Below are positions 5,179 through 11,864 of a stretch of 11,864 nucleotides of DNA, piece by piece; position 1 is the stretch's first letter, and the number at the start of each line of letters is the position of its first letter. The DNA is from JANYHY01 sp043784605 (GTDB lineage: Bacteria; Myxococcota_A; Polyangia; Polyangiales; Polyangiaceae): contig JAYVYD010000300.1 in the NCBI GenBank assembly GCA_043784605.1, positions 1-11,864 of the forward strand, written 5' to 3'. The translations under genes were made by a program, and so were the position numbers. The notes under the pieces were generated by a model. The model was not told the origin of the DNA, searched no databases, and saw only the letters and a program-made list of their open reading frames with translations.

Positions 5179-6737
5179 GCCTGCCGAGCAGCGCGCAGCG
5201 AATCGGCTGCTCTGCCCTGCTCTACTTTGAGCGCGTCGGCGTCACCCTTGGCGCGCTGGGCTTTCTGCGTGACGGCAACAAGCTGAGGTCGCTCGCGCTC
5301 GCCACCATGTTTGGCGCGAGCTACCTCACACGCATCACGCTCCGCGCACGCTTGCGAGCGCGGGCGGAGGGGGCGTTCTATCGCGACGCAGTAGCGGCGG
5401 TCCTTGCGAAGCCGCTCGCGCACTCAAAGGATGCCGAGATCGAGGCGCTCGTCCTCGGCAATGCTCATACGGTGGCCCAGCACGAGGCGGACACAATCCC
5501 CAGCCTTTGGGCAGAGGCTCTAGCAGCGGCGACTCTCACGATCGTGCTCGGCTTCACCCAGCCCGTCCACACTTTGCTCGCAGTGTTCCTCGCAGCGGCG
5601 GGCGGAGGCCTCGCAGCGGTGGTCGCAAAGGGAATCGCGCAACGCGAGAGCACGCGCGGTTGGAAGCGATTCACCGAGGTCCTGCGCTTCTTGATGAGCA
5701 GTGTGCTCGGGCGCGTGGAGCTTGCCGCGCACGGCGAGAGCGACACGCGACTGCTCGCCCTAGAAGAGAAGCTTGCTATATGGCGGCTGCAAGCGTTTCG
5801 CATCGAATGGCTCACGGGGCTAGCGTCACGGGGATCCCTCGCGGTCGCGCTCGTCGTGGGCGCGCTCATCCTCACCGCCACTGCCCATCCTTCGCTTGAA
5901 ACCGTCGCGATCGCGCTCTTGTTGTTGCAGCCATTCGCTGGGGTCGTGCAGCGGATACTGGAGACCGTGCGGACGCGTGATGTACGGCAGACGCTGGCGC
6001 ACCTGCTGAGGATGCCTGAGGTGGCCGCGTCGAGGGCGCCGTGTCCGCAGAACGTAAGCGTGCTCGCGTTCAGAGACTGGACCGGTGGCTATGTCGAAGG
6101 TCGCGATGCGCTGACCATCACAGAGCTCGTCCTCGATCGCGGCGAAGGCGCGCTCCTGCTCGCTGGAGCGAATGGATCTGGCAAGTCCACGCTGCTTCGC
6201 TCTCTCGTCGGGCTGCTCGGTCATCAGCGGGGCACTCTGACGATCGATGGCGTATCGCTCACATCCATCGACGCGAACGAGTGGAAACATCGAGTTGCCT
6301 ATCTTCCGCAACGACCCCACGTGCCCGCGCAGGGCACGATCCGCGAGGCATTTGCGTTCTTGCATCCCACGGCGCACGACGCGGCGCTGCGAGCGGCGCT
6401 TGCTCGCGTGGAGCTGGACGTCCTGCTCGACGCAGACGTGAACGCGCTCTCTGCAGGACAGCGCCAGCGGCTCGCGATCGCGCGCGTGCTCTTGAGAGAC
6501 GCGGAGGTCGTGCTGCTGGACGAGCCCGATCAAAACCTGGACCGCCGCGGTCTTCAGCTGCTCACGGCGATCGTTCGAGAGCTCGCGTCGCGTCGCTTGC
6601 TGATCATTGCGGCGCATGATCCAGAGATCCTCGCGATCGAGGGCAGGCACCTCTCGCTCGACAAAGGCCTTGTCGTCGGGGACTCGCTTACGGCGCCCGC
6701 AAGCGGGGGCAATCGTCGGTCACAGGCGAGCGCGTGA
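5148..6737 (+). CDS. ABC exporter, membrane domain fused to ATPase (lasso D protein)
   Basis: This protein has up to 529 residues and probably exports the mature lasso peptide from the cytoplasm. The N-terminal half has hydrophobic segments near residues 45-65, 121-137, 140-163, 225-245 and 250-270, with a possible weak one at 20-40. The ATPase half is complete: Walker A AGANGSGKST (339-348), Q388 in YLPQRP, signature LSAGQ (434-438), Walker B VVLLDEP (454-460) and H490. The start is uncertain. TTG 5148 overlaps the lipoprotein by 31 bases and keeps most of a six-helix domain. The next in-frame ATG is 5307, which would remove about 53 residues including the possible first helix. The 3' end overlaps the convergent glycosyltransferase gene by 50 bases. 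It is the only transporter in the cluster. Confidence 0.85.
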   Translation: MPALQEGRRLSLPSSAQRIGCSALLYFERVGVTLGALGFLRDGNKLRSLALATMFGASYLTRITLRARLRARAEGAFYRDAVAAVLAKPLAHSKDAEIEALVLGNAHTVAQHEADTIPSLWAEALAAATLTIVLGFTQPVHTLLAVFLAAAGGGLAAVVAKGIAQRESTRGWKRFTEVLRFLMSSVLGRVELAAHGESDTRLLALEEKLAIWRLQAFRIEWLTGLASRGSLAVALVVGALILTATAHPSLETVAIALLLLQPFAGVVQRILETVRTRDVRQTLAHLLRMPEVAASRAPCPQNVSVLAFRDWTGGYVEGRDALTITELVLDRGEGALLLAGANGSGKSTLLRSLVGLLGHQRGTLTIDGVSLTSIDANEWKHRVAYLPQRPHVPAQGTIREAFAFLHPTAHDAALRAALARVELDVLLDADVNALSAGQRQRLAIARVLLRDAEVVLLDEPDQNLDRRGLQLLTAIVRELASRRLLIIAAHDPEILAIEGRHLSLDKGLVVGDSLTAPASGGNRRSQASA

Positions 6738-7962
6738 GTGGCTCTACGTCGAAGCGCTCGGGCGTCCCTGTCGAGGCGATCAGCGCGAAATGCTCGTACT
6801 GGCACGGCGTGACGATGAGCTTCAGACTCGGATCCGTGCTCAACGCGAGACCGCGGGCGAGTTGAGCGTCGCGTCGCTCTCCCTCATCGGTGCCTGGCGC
6901 AGCACCGGGATGGGCGAACCATAGAACGGTCATCGCCAAGGTCAGACCGATGAGCGCGTTGCGTGGTTCGCGCAGCACGGAGAGGCGCGTGACGCCCAGG
7001 GCGACGAAAACCGAGGCGATCGCCCCGAGCGCGCGCTCAGGATGGTGCGTCGGAGCGCCGTCGCTCAAGTCGCCCGCGATGAGGAACGCCATGATCGTCG
7101 TGGCGCCTGAGAGGGGGAGGATGAGCGAGCGACGATCTTTGGGCACCGCGACCGCGAACACGACGGCGGCGATCGCAACAGGGAACTGTATGAGTAGCGC
7201 GAACGGATACTCCGACACGCGCGCGCCCACGCCGCGAGGCGCGCTCCCGCTGTTCTGGCGGAACAAGGAGACGCGCGCGAAAAAGTGCAGTGGGTCCCCG
7301 TGGGCATAGCCGTTCCACGCCATCCACGCGAGCGGACCGAACGCAGCAACCACACACGCGACGAGAAGCGCGCGACGGTCTAGCGGGTCACGGCGTCGCG
7401 CGCGGAGCAAGAACGTGATCGCGAGTACGACACACGCGGGCCACGCCTCATAACGAGACAGCGCCGCGGCGAGCCCGAGTGACGCAGAAATCAGCCACGC
7501 GCGACGGTTCTCGCTCGTCGCCAACAGGATGGCGCACGCGACAGCAGGCCCGGTCCAGCCCTCGGGCACTGTCGCCGCAGCAAGCCACACGCTCCACGGA
7601 GAGACGGCGCACACCACGGCGGCGAACCACGAGAGCATGCGTGTATGTTGCAAGTGTCGTAGGGTCCAATACGGTCCGAGCGCCCCAAGCACGCCGAGTG
7701 CCCAAGCGACCACTCGCGCCGTCATCAGCGATCGACCCAAGACCATCATCGCGCCGCCCGTGATCCAGAACGGAAACGGAAGCCAGCTCGTGCCGCTCGG
7801 GTCGAGCCTCGGCGCGTGTGCGAACGTCTGCGCGATCACCGTGCGCGAGTAGTCGTCGTCCGACACGTGCGAGAATCCCATCTCCGTGACGACTGCCATC
7901 GCCCCGACCTTGATCGCGACGATCGAGAGCGCCGCGAGCGCATCGGCGCGCCTGTCATCCAT
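6688..7962 (-). CDS. GT-C family integral membrane glycosyltransferase
   Basis: This 424-aa, strongly hydrophobic protein has about ten predicted membrane helices. A short cytoplasmic N terminus is followed by a helix and an external loop with DDD at 35-37 (HVSDDDYSR), the place where GT-C enzymes (GT39/GT83-like) carry their catalytic acidic residues. Segments such as SGTSWLPFPFWITG and LSRYEAWP also fit the dolichyl/undecaprenyl-phosphate sugar transferase type. Sugar donor and acceptor cannot be told from sequence. I chose ATG 7962 over a start further up that would add an Arg/Pro-rich tail overlapping secG. It begins 10 bases after the secG stop, so it is probably the last gene of the gap operon. 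It overlaps the convergent ABC gene at 6688-6737. Confidence 0.8.
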   Translation of the reverse strand: MDDRRADALAALSIVAIKVGAMAVVTEMGFSHVSDDDYSRTVIAQTFAHAPRLDPSGTSWLPFPFWITGGAMMVLGRSLMTARVVAWALGVLGALGPYWTLRHLQHTRMLSWFAAVVCAVSPWSVWLAAATVPEGWTGPAVACAILLATSENRRAWLISASLGLAAALSRYEAWPACVVLAITFLLRARRRDPLDRRALLVACVVAAFGPLAWMAWNGYAHGDPLHFFARVSLFRQNSGSAPRGVGARVSEYPFALLIQFPVAIAAVVFAVAVPKDRRSLILPLSGATTIMAFLIAGDLSDGAPTHHPERALGAIASVFVALGVTRLSVLREPRNALIGLTLAMTVLWFAHPGAAPGTDEGERRDAQLARGLALSTDPSLKLIVTPCQYEHFALIASTGTPERFDVEPLTRSPVTDDCPRLRAP

Positions 7963-7972
7963 GACGAGACTG

Positions 7973-8341
7973 TCAGGGAGAGCTGGACGGCGCGGGCGTG
8001 GGCGGCGTGTCCGAAGACTTCGGCCGCGCGGTGCCACGCTCGTTCTTCTTCGCCTTCTCGAGTTCCAAGCGCGCGGTGAGAGCGCGGTCTTGCGACGAAG
8101 AGCCGGCCGCGAGCGAGAGGCTCGTCAGCATGAAGATCGTGGCGAACACCGCCGTCGCGCGCGTCAGGATGTTGCCGGCGCCGCGACCCCCGAACACCTG
8201 GTTCGTCGCCGCGCCACCGAATGCCGCGCCCATGCCGCCGCCTTTGCCCTGCTGCAGCAGTACGACGAACACGAGGAACACGCACGCGATGACGTGGAGG
8301 ATGCGAAGCGGGATGTCGAGCAGCTCTAGGATTGCGTGCAT
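7973..8341 (-). CDS. secG: Preprotein translocase subunit SecG
   Basis: This 122-aa inner-membrane subunit of SecYEG promotes translocation of secretory proteins. Helix 1 is near residues 13-30, followed by the conserved cytosolic loop QQGKGGGMGAAFGG (30-43) and a FGGRGAG segment. Helix 2 is at about 62-79. A Lys/Glu-rich then Pro/Ser-rich tail makes it longer than the shortest SecG proteins. ATG 8341 is the only start that leaves a normal N terminus; longer frames upstream run through tpiA in the wrong frame. It starts 8 bases after the tpiA stop. The tpiA-secG order is common in bacteria. Confidence 0.95.
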   Translation of the reverse strand: MHAILELLDIPLRILHVIACVFLVFVVLLQQGKGGGMGAAFGGAATNQVFGGRGAGNILTRATAVFATIFMLTSLSLAAGSSSQDRALTARLELEKAKKNERGTARPKSSDTPPTPAPSSSP

Positions 8342-8349
8342 TTTTACAC

Positions 8350-9132
8350 TCAGTGAATGTTCGAGGCTTTGGCCAGCGCTTCGGCGGCCATGGCGATAGC
8401 ACCGAACGAGGCGATGTCCAAGCTCGCCCCGCCGACGAGCGCGCCGTCGAGGTTGGGCTTGCCGAGAAGCGCCGACGCGTTGTCCGGCTTCACGCTGCCG
8501 CCATAGAGGATGCGCGTTCGTGCGGCGAGAACATGATCGGCTCTCTCGAGCAGCGCGCGGATGTGCGCGTGGACCTCTTCGGCGTCCGCGGGTGACGCGG
8601 TCTTGCCGGTGCCGATGGCCCACACGGGCTCGTACGCGATGGCGGCGGGAGGGCTCTCGCGCAGCGCGTCGATCACTGCGGTCACCTGCTTCGTGACAAT
8701 GCTCAGCGTGTGGCCGGACTCGCGCTCAAGGAGCGTCTCGCCCACGCACACGATCGGCAACAGCCTCGCCTGCGCCGCGACACGCACCTTCTCGGCCACA
8801 CCCGCGTCGGTCTCTCCGAAGAGCTGGCGTCGCTCGCTGTGTCCGAGGATGACCCATGTCGCGCCGGCCTCCGCGATCATCGGCGCACTCACTTCTCCCG
8901 TGAACGCACCGTGCGTTTTGGTGTGCATGTTCTGGGCGCCCACAAGCACGTGCGAGCCGTCCATCTCGTGCGCGATCGCCGCGAGCGCAGTGAATGGCGG
9001 CGCGACGAGAACATCCACGGACGGCACCTTCGCCGACATCGCCTTGGTCTCGATCGCCAGCTCGAGGCCCGAGAGCCCACCGTTGTGCATCTTCCAGTTG
9101 CCGGCGATGAGAGGTCTGCGGGAGGGATGCAT
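8350..9132 (-). CDS. tpiA: Triosephosphate isomerase
   Basis: This 260-aa cytoplasmic enzyme interconverts dihydroxyacetone phosphate and glyceraldehyde 3-phosphate. The catalytic residues are visible: N12 and K14 in AGNWKMH, H98 in ILGHSERR, and E168 in AYEPVWAIGTGKT. Loop 6 and the phosphate-binding segments YGGSVKP (210-216) and GALVGGASL (230-238) are intact. The length is normal for the family. ATG 9132 shares one base with the pgk stop (TGATG), so translation is coupled to pgk, and secG follows 8 bases after the stop. Confidence 0.98.
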   Translation of the reverse strand: MHPSRRPLIAGNWKMHNGGLSGLELAIETKAMSAKVPSVDVLVAPPFTALAAIAHEMDGSHVLVGAQNMHTKTHGAFTGEVSAPMIAEAGATWVILGHSERRQLFGETDAGVAEKVRVAAQARLLPIVCVGETLLERESGHTLSIVTKQVTAVIDALRESPPAAIAYEPVWAIGTGKTASPADAEEVHAHIRALLERADHVLAARTRILYGGSVKPDNASALLGKPNLDGALVGGASLDIASFGAIAMAAEALAKASNIH

Positions 9133-10337
9133 CAGTTGGCCGACCCTCGGAGAACCTCGATGCCCGGGAGTTTCTTCCCTTCGATCAGCTCGAGCGAAGC
9201 GCCGCCGCCCGTGGAGATGTGACTCATCTTCTTGGCGATGTCTCCGCCGGCCGCGTTCACCGCCGCAGCGCTGTCTCCACCGCCGACCACGGTGAATGCG
9301 CCGCTGTTGGCGATCGCCTCGGCGACTCCGAAGGTGCCTTTGCTGAACGGAGCCTTCTCGAACAGGCCCATCGGGCCGTTCCAGAAGATCGTCTTGGCGT
9401 TCGCGAAGCGCGCTGCGAACAGCTCGACCGTCTTCGGTCCGATGTCGAGGATCATCTTGCCGTCGGGGACGCTTGATACGTCAACTACCGTACCCTCGGC
9501 CGCCTCGAGGCTGCCCGCGACCACTCCGTCGATCGGGACCAGCACCTCAACGCGCTTATGTTTGGCCTTCTCCAGCAGCGTGCGCGCCAGCGCGAGCTTG
9601 TCGCCCTCGACCTTGCTGGCCTTGCAGTCCTTGCCCATCGCGGCGAGGAACGTGTTGGCCATCGCGCCGCCGATCACGAGCGCGTCGACCTGCGCGAGCA
9701 GCGCCTCGACGACCGCGATCTTGTCAGACACCTTCGCGCCGCCCAGCACCGCGACGTACGGTCTCTCGGCGCCGGTCACGAGCTTGCCGAGCGCTGCGAT
9801 CTCTTTTTCCAGCAAGAATCCGCAGCCGCGATCGCGGAAGAGCTTGGCGATGCCATGAACGCTCGCGTGCGCGCGATGCACGGCGCCGAACGCGTCGTCC
9901 ACGTACACGTCCGCGAGCCGCGAGAGCTCGGTAGCGAACGCATCGTCGTCCTTCTCCTCTTCGGGATGGAAGCGGAGGTTCTCCAGCAAGCACACCTGAC
10001 CATCGCGGAGATCGAATACGACCTTCTTCGCCGCGTCTCCGACGCAATCGTCGGGCACGTGCACCTCGGCCTTCAGCAGCTCGGCCAACACCACGCCCAC
10101 ATGCTCCATCGAGAGCGCCGGGTCGGGGCCCTTCTTCGGGCGACCGAGATGGCTGGCGAGGATCACCTTCGCGCCACGGCTCATCGCGTGCTTGATGGTG
10201 GGGAGCGCCTCACGGATGCGCGTGTCGTCCATCACCTTGCCGTTGTCGAGCGGGACGTTGAAGTCCACCCGCAGAAACAGCCGCTTGTTCTCGATCGGGA
10301 GATCTTTGATCGTACGAATGCCGTCGAGGTATCCCAT
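9132..10337 (-). CDS. pgk: Phosphoglycerate kinase
   Basis: This 401-aa cytoplasmic enzyme transfers phosphate from 1,3-bisphosphoglycerate to ADP. Substrate-binding segments are visible: RVDFNVPL (23-30), DDTRI with R40, and SHLGRP (62-67). So are LLENLRFHPEEE, GGAKVSDKI, WNGPMGLFE and the nucleotide-binding VVGGGDSAAA near the C terminus. In the usual YVNDAFG motif the Asn is Asp here (YVDDAFG). ATG 10337 is 8 bases downstream of the gap stop. An AAGG ribosome site (10344-10347) overlaps the gap TAA, with 6 bases to the start. The frame stays open far upstream through gap, but that part is gap read in another frame. Confidence 0.98.
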   Translation of the reverse strand: MGYLDGIRTIKDLPIENKRLFLRVDFNVPLDNGKVMDDTRIREALPTIKHAMSRGAKVILASHLGRPKKGPDPALSMEHVGVVLAELLKAEVHVPDDCVGDAAKKVVFDLRDGQVCLLENLRFHPEEEKDDDAFATELSRLADVYVDDAFGAVHRAHASVHGIAKLFRDRGCGFLLEKEIAALGKLVTGAERPYVAVLGGAKVSDKIAVVEALLAQVDALVIGGAMANTFLAAMGKDCKASKVEGDKLALARTLLEKAKHKRVEVLVPIDGVVAGSLEAAEGTVVDVSSVPDGKMILDIGPKTVELFAARFANAKTIFWNGPMGLFEKAPFSKGTFGVAEAIANSGAFTVVGGGDSAAAVNAAGGDIAKKMSHISTGGGASLELIEGKKLPGIEVLRGSAN

Positions 10338-10345
10338 CAATGGCC

Positions 10346-11356
10346 TTAGAGCTTGCTCGCGACGATTTGCGCCAGATCGATCATGCGGTTCGAGAAGCCC
10401 CACTCGTTGTCGTACCAGCTGAAGACCTTGCACATGTCCGTGCCGATCACCTGCGTGACCGTCGCGTCGAAGATCGAGGACCGCGGGTCGCCGAGGTAGT
10501 CGGAGGAGACGAGCTGCTCTTCGGTGTAGCCGAGGATGCCCTTCATCGCGCCTTCGGAGGCCGCCTTCATGGCCGCGTGGATCGCTTCCTTCGTGATCGG
10601 CTTTTCGGTGACGAGCGTGAGATCGACGAGGCTCACGTCCATCGTCGGCACGCGCACCGCTTGTCCGTCGAACTTGCCCTTGAGCGCGGGGATGACCTCC
10701 GCGAGCGCCTTCGCCGCGCCTGTAGAAGACGGGATCATGTTCTGTGCAGCCGCGCGCGCGCGACGCAGATCGCCCTTGCGGTGCGGGATGTCGAGGACCG
10801 ACTGGTCGTTCGTGTACGAGTGGATGGTCGTCATGAGGCCGTGCTTGACGCCGAAGTTGTCCATCAAGACCTTCGCGACGGGCGCGAGGCAGTTGGTGGT
10901 GCACGAGCCGTTGGAGATGATGTGGTGCTTGCTCGGGTCGTACTCGCTCTCGTTCACACCGAGGACGATGGTCTTGTCGTGGTTCTTCGCGGGCGCGCTG
11001 ATCATCACCTTCTTGGCGCCTGCCGCGAGGTGGCCTTCGCACTTCTCTCTCTCGGTGAAGAGGCCCGTGCACTCCATCACGATCGGGATACCTGCGAGTG
11101 CGAGCTTGCTGGGGTCCTTCTCTGCCGTGATCTTGATGTGCATCCCGCCGACGTCGATGCCGCCGTCCACCACCGTGGCGCGCACCTTGGCGCGGCCGTG
11201 AACGGTGTCGTAGTTGAAGAGGTGCGCGAGGGTCTTGGGATCCGTGAGGTCGTTGATCAGAGCGACCTCGAGCCCTTCGACCTTGCGCTCCGTCAAGGCG
11301 CGCAAGATACAGCGACCGATACGACCGAAACCGTTGATGGCGATCTTCGTGGACAT
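10346..11356 (-). CDS. gap: Glyceraldehyde-3-phosphate dehydrogenase, type I
   Basis: This 336-aa cytoplasmic tetrameric enzyme oxidises glyceraldehyde 3-phosphate to 1,3-bisphosphoglycerate with NAD. The Rossmann motif INGFGRIGR is at 7-15. Catalytic C152 lies in SNGSCTTNCLAP, and H179 in TIHSYTNDQ. The end of the second strand has N35-D36, which fits NAD preference. WYDNEWGFSNRM near the C terminus is the usual NAD-contact segment. ATG 11356 follows a good ribosome site GGAGAG (11361-11366) with 4 bases between. The longer frame upstream adds non-conserved residues. First gene of the gap-pgk-tpiA-secG-GT unit. Confidence 0.98.
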   Translation of the reverse strand: MSTKIAINGFGRIGRCILRALTERKVEGLEVALINDLTDPKTLAHLFNYDTVHGRAKVRATVVDGGIDVGGMHIKITAEKDPSKLALAGIPIVMECTGLFTEREKCEGHLAAGAKKVMISAPAKNHDKTIVLGVNESEYDPSKHHIISNGSCTTNCLAPVAKVLMDNFGVKHGLMTTIHSYTNDQSVLDIPHRKGDLRRARAAAQNMIPSSTGAAKALAEVIPALKGKFDGQAVRVPTMDVSLVDLTLVTEKPITKEAIHAAMKAASEGAMKGILGYTEEQLVSSDYLGDPRSSIFDATVTQVIGTDMCKVFSWYDNEWGFSNRMIDLAQIVASKL

Positions 11357-11490
11357 AGAACTCTCCGTTTGGAGGCCGGACACTAGTCCCGCGCACAGGG
11401 GCTCGCAACCCCGTGCAGATGGCTCTTCCGCTGAAGCATCGAGGCTCGCGGGAGGGTGCGGCACCGGCAGGAGATGCTAGGTTCGGGCTA
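11357..11490. other. Divergent intergenic region between gap and the glycosyltransferase
   Basis: These 134 bases must hold the start signals for gap (leftward) and probably for the rightward glycosyltransferase. I see the gap ribosome site and a weak gap promoter candidate. On the right-hand side TGCTAGGTT (11475-11483) lies just before the GTG at 11491; it could be a weak extended -10 with an almost leaderless start. No strong palindrome or operator stands out. Confidence 0.35.
11380..11408 (-). promoter_or_regulatory. Candidate promoter of the gap operon
   Basis: On the minus strand TTGCGA (11403-11408) is followed after 17 bases by TAGTGT (11380-11385), which lies 23 bases before the gap ATG. 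Spacing is ideal, but the matches to the sigma-70 consensus are only 4 of 6 and 3 of 6, so this is tentative. Confidence 0.3.
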
Positions 11491-11864
11491 GTGCAGCTCC
11501 GTCAGCGGGCGTGGGTCGCCGCGCGCAATTTTCTCTATGCCGAGCTCGTCTTCGGGCGAGGTCACGACCTGGCTAAACCCGTCTACGACAGACTGATCGC
11601 GATCGAGCTCGCAGCGGCCCGGGCGCGCGATGGGCGCTTCGTCTTCCCGCCCGCGTCGAGCGTCACGGCACTCATCAAGACGTTCGAACGGCCGCAGACG
11701 GTCCGTCGTCTCGTCGCGAGCATTCATCGCCTTTACCCTTGGATGCCCATCGTCGTCGTGGACGACAGCCGCGAGCCACGGGACATCCCGGGCACGACCG
11801 TCGTGAAGATGCCGTTCGACAGCGGACTCTCCGCCGGACGCAACGAGGGCCTGCGCCACGTGAA
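11491..11864 (+). CDS. Family 2 glycosyltransferase, N-terminal part (3' truncated)
   Basis: An open frame from GTG 11491 runs off the right edge with 124 complete codons visible. After about 55 residues it shows the start of a GT2 (GT-A fold) catalytic domain: SVTALIKTFERPQTVRRLVA, then YPWMPIVVVDDS with the nucleotide-sugar-binding DD, then DSGLSAGRNEGLRHV. This set resembles GT2 enzymes that add hexoses or N-acetylhexosamines to surface glycans. The acceptor cannot be predicted and the DXD region is beyond the window. The start is uncertain: an in-frame ATG is absent upstream, and the GGAG at 11470-11473 is 17 bases from the GTG. It is divergent from gap and unrelated in position to the lasso genes. 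Confidence 0.8.
   Translation, partial: MQLRQRAWVAARNFLYAELVFGRGHDLAKPVYDRLIAIELAAARARDGRFVFPPASSVTALIKTFERPQTVRRLVASIHRLYPWMPIVVVDDSREPRDIPGTTVVKMPFDSGLSAGRNEGLRHV

Larger units (their letters stand above)
160..6737 (+). other. Lasso-peptide type RiPP biosynthetic cluster
   Basis: Eight same-strand genes form the cluster: methyltransferase, precursor, cyclase, HPr-kinase-like protein, PqqD-like RRE, B2 leader peptidase, Cys-rich lipoprotein and ABC exporter. Precursor, cyclase (C), split B1/B2 and exporter (D) are the minimal gene set of lasso clusters. The kinase is a known accessory gene in some of them, as in paeninodin-type clusters. Gaps are 0-63 bases, and three junctions overlap: cyclase/kinase, B1/B2 and lipoprotein/ABC. 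Assignment as lasso rests on the exact YxxPxLx3Gx5Tx leader pattern together with B1, B2 and C. Including the methyltransferase and the lipoprotein in the pathway is inference from position. Confidence 0.9.

Noticed and set aside
5826..6650. Minus-strand 274-codon frame inside the ABC exporter
   Set aside because: No family motif and Arg/Gln-rich; the plus strand holds complete Walker A, signature and Walker B motifs over the same bases.
9558..10349. Plus-strand open frame opposite pgk
   Set aside because: Same reason: repetitive charged translation, no motif, lies wholly within an intact pgk.
10340..11386. Long plus-strand open frame opposite gap
   Set aside because: It is an antisense shadow caused by GC-rich codons; the translation is Asp/Val/Leu/Arg-rich without any recognisable motif, while gap on the other strand has all catalytic residues.
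9132..11408. A single 758-codon minus-strand frame that could look like a fusion upstream of phosphoglycerate kinase
   Set aside because: The first half is the gap gene read in another frame (low-complexity, Arg/Gly/His-rich); conserved PGK sequence begins only at 10337, and gap is intact in its own frame.
11488..11859. Minus-strand open frame at the right edge
   Set aside because: The plus strand over the same bases reads as a family 2 glycosyltransferase with TFERP, VVVDDS and GLSAGRN motifs; the minus-strand translation shows none.
1..11864. tRNA, rRNA, CRISPR array, insertion sequence or attachment site
   Set aside because: No cloverleaf-like segment, spaced repeat series, transposase motif or terminal inverted repeats were seen on reading both strands.

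Overview
The window comes from a high-GC bacterium, most likely a myxobacterium (Myxococcota, Polyangiales-like). The evidence is the GC-rich third codon positions, an Asp/Ala/Gly-rich and Cys-rich outer-membrane lipoprotein of a type common in that group, and the gene order gap-pgk-tpiA-secG. This taxonomic placement is inference; no rRNA or marker gene is present. There are no tRNAs, rRNAs, CRISPR arrays, IS elements or long gene-free stretches. The largest non-coding gap is the 134 bases at 11357-11490.

Left part (160-6737, + strand): a compact lasso-peptide type RiPP cluster. Its order is PRMT-fold methyltransferase, 53-aa precursor, asparagine-synthetase-like cyclase (C), HPr-kinase-like peptide kinase (K), PqqD-like leader-recognition protein (B1), transglutaminase-like leader peptidase (B2), Cys-rich lipoprotein, ABC exporter (D). 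The precursor matches the lasso recognition pattern YxxPxLx3Gx5Tx exactly. This puts the core at NASGSINDAGLGMKSSM, whose only acidic residue is Asp8, so an Asn1-Asp8 eight-residue macrolactam is predicted. B1 would bind the leader, B2 would cut after the Thr-Ala pair, C would activate Asp8 with ATP and close the ring, K probably phosphorylates a Ser near the C terminus, and the ABC protein would export the product. The roles of the methyltransferase and the lipoprotein are open. Genes are tightly packed (ATGA and TTGA overlaps), consistent with one transcript, with a possible secondary start in the AT-richer spacer before the lipoprotein.

Right part (11356 down to 6688, - strand): a central glycolysis operon gap-pgk-tpiA, followed closely by secG and a GT-C family membrane glycosyltransferase. 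The glycosyltransferase and the ABC gene of the lasso cluster converge and overlap by 50 bases.

Edges: bases 2-112 encode the last 36 codons of an unidentified protein. From 11491 a family 2 glycosyltransferase runs off the right end, divergent from gap.
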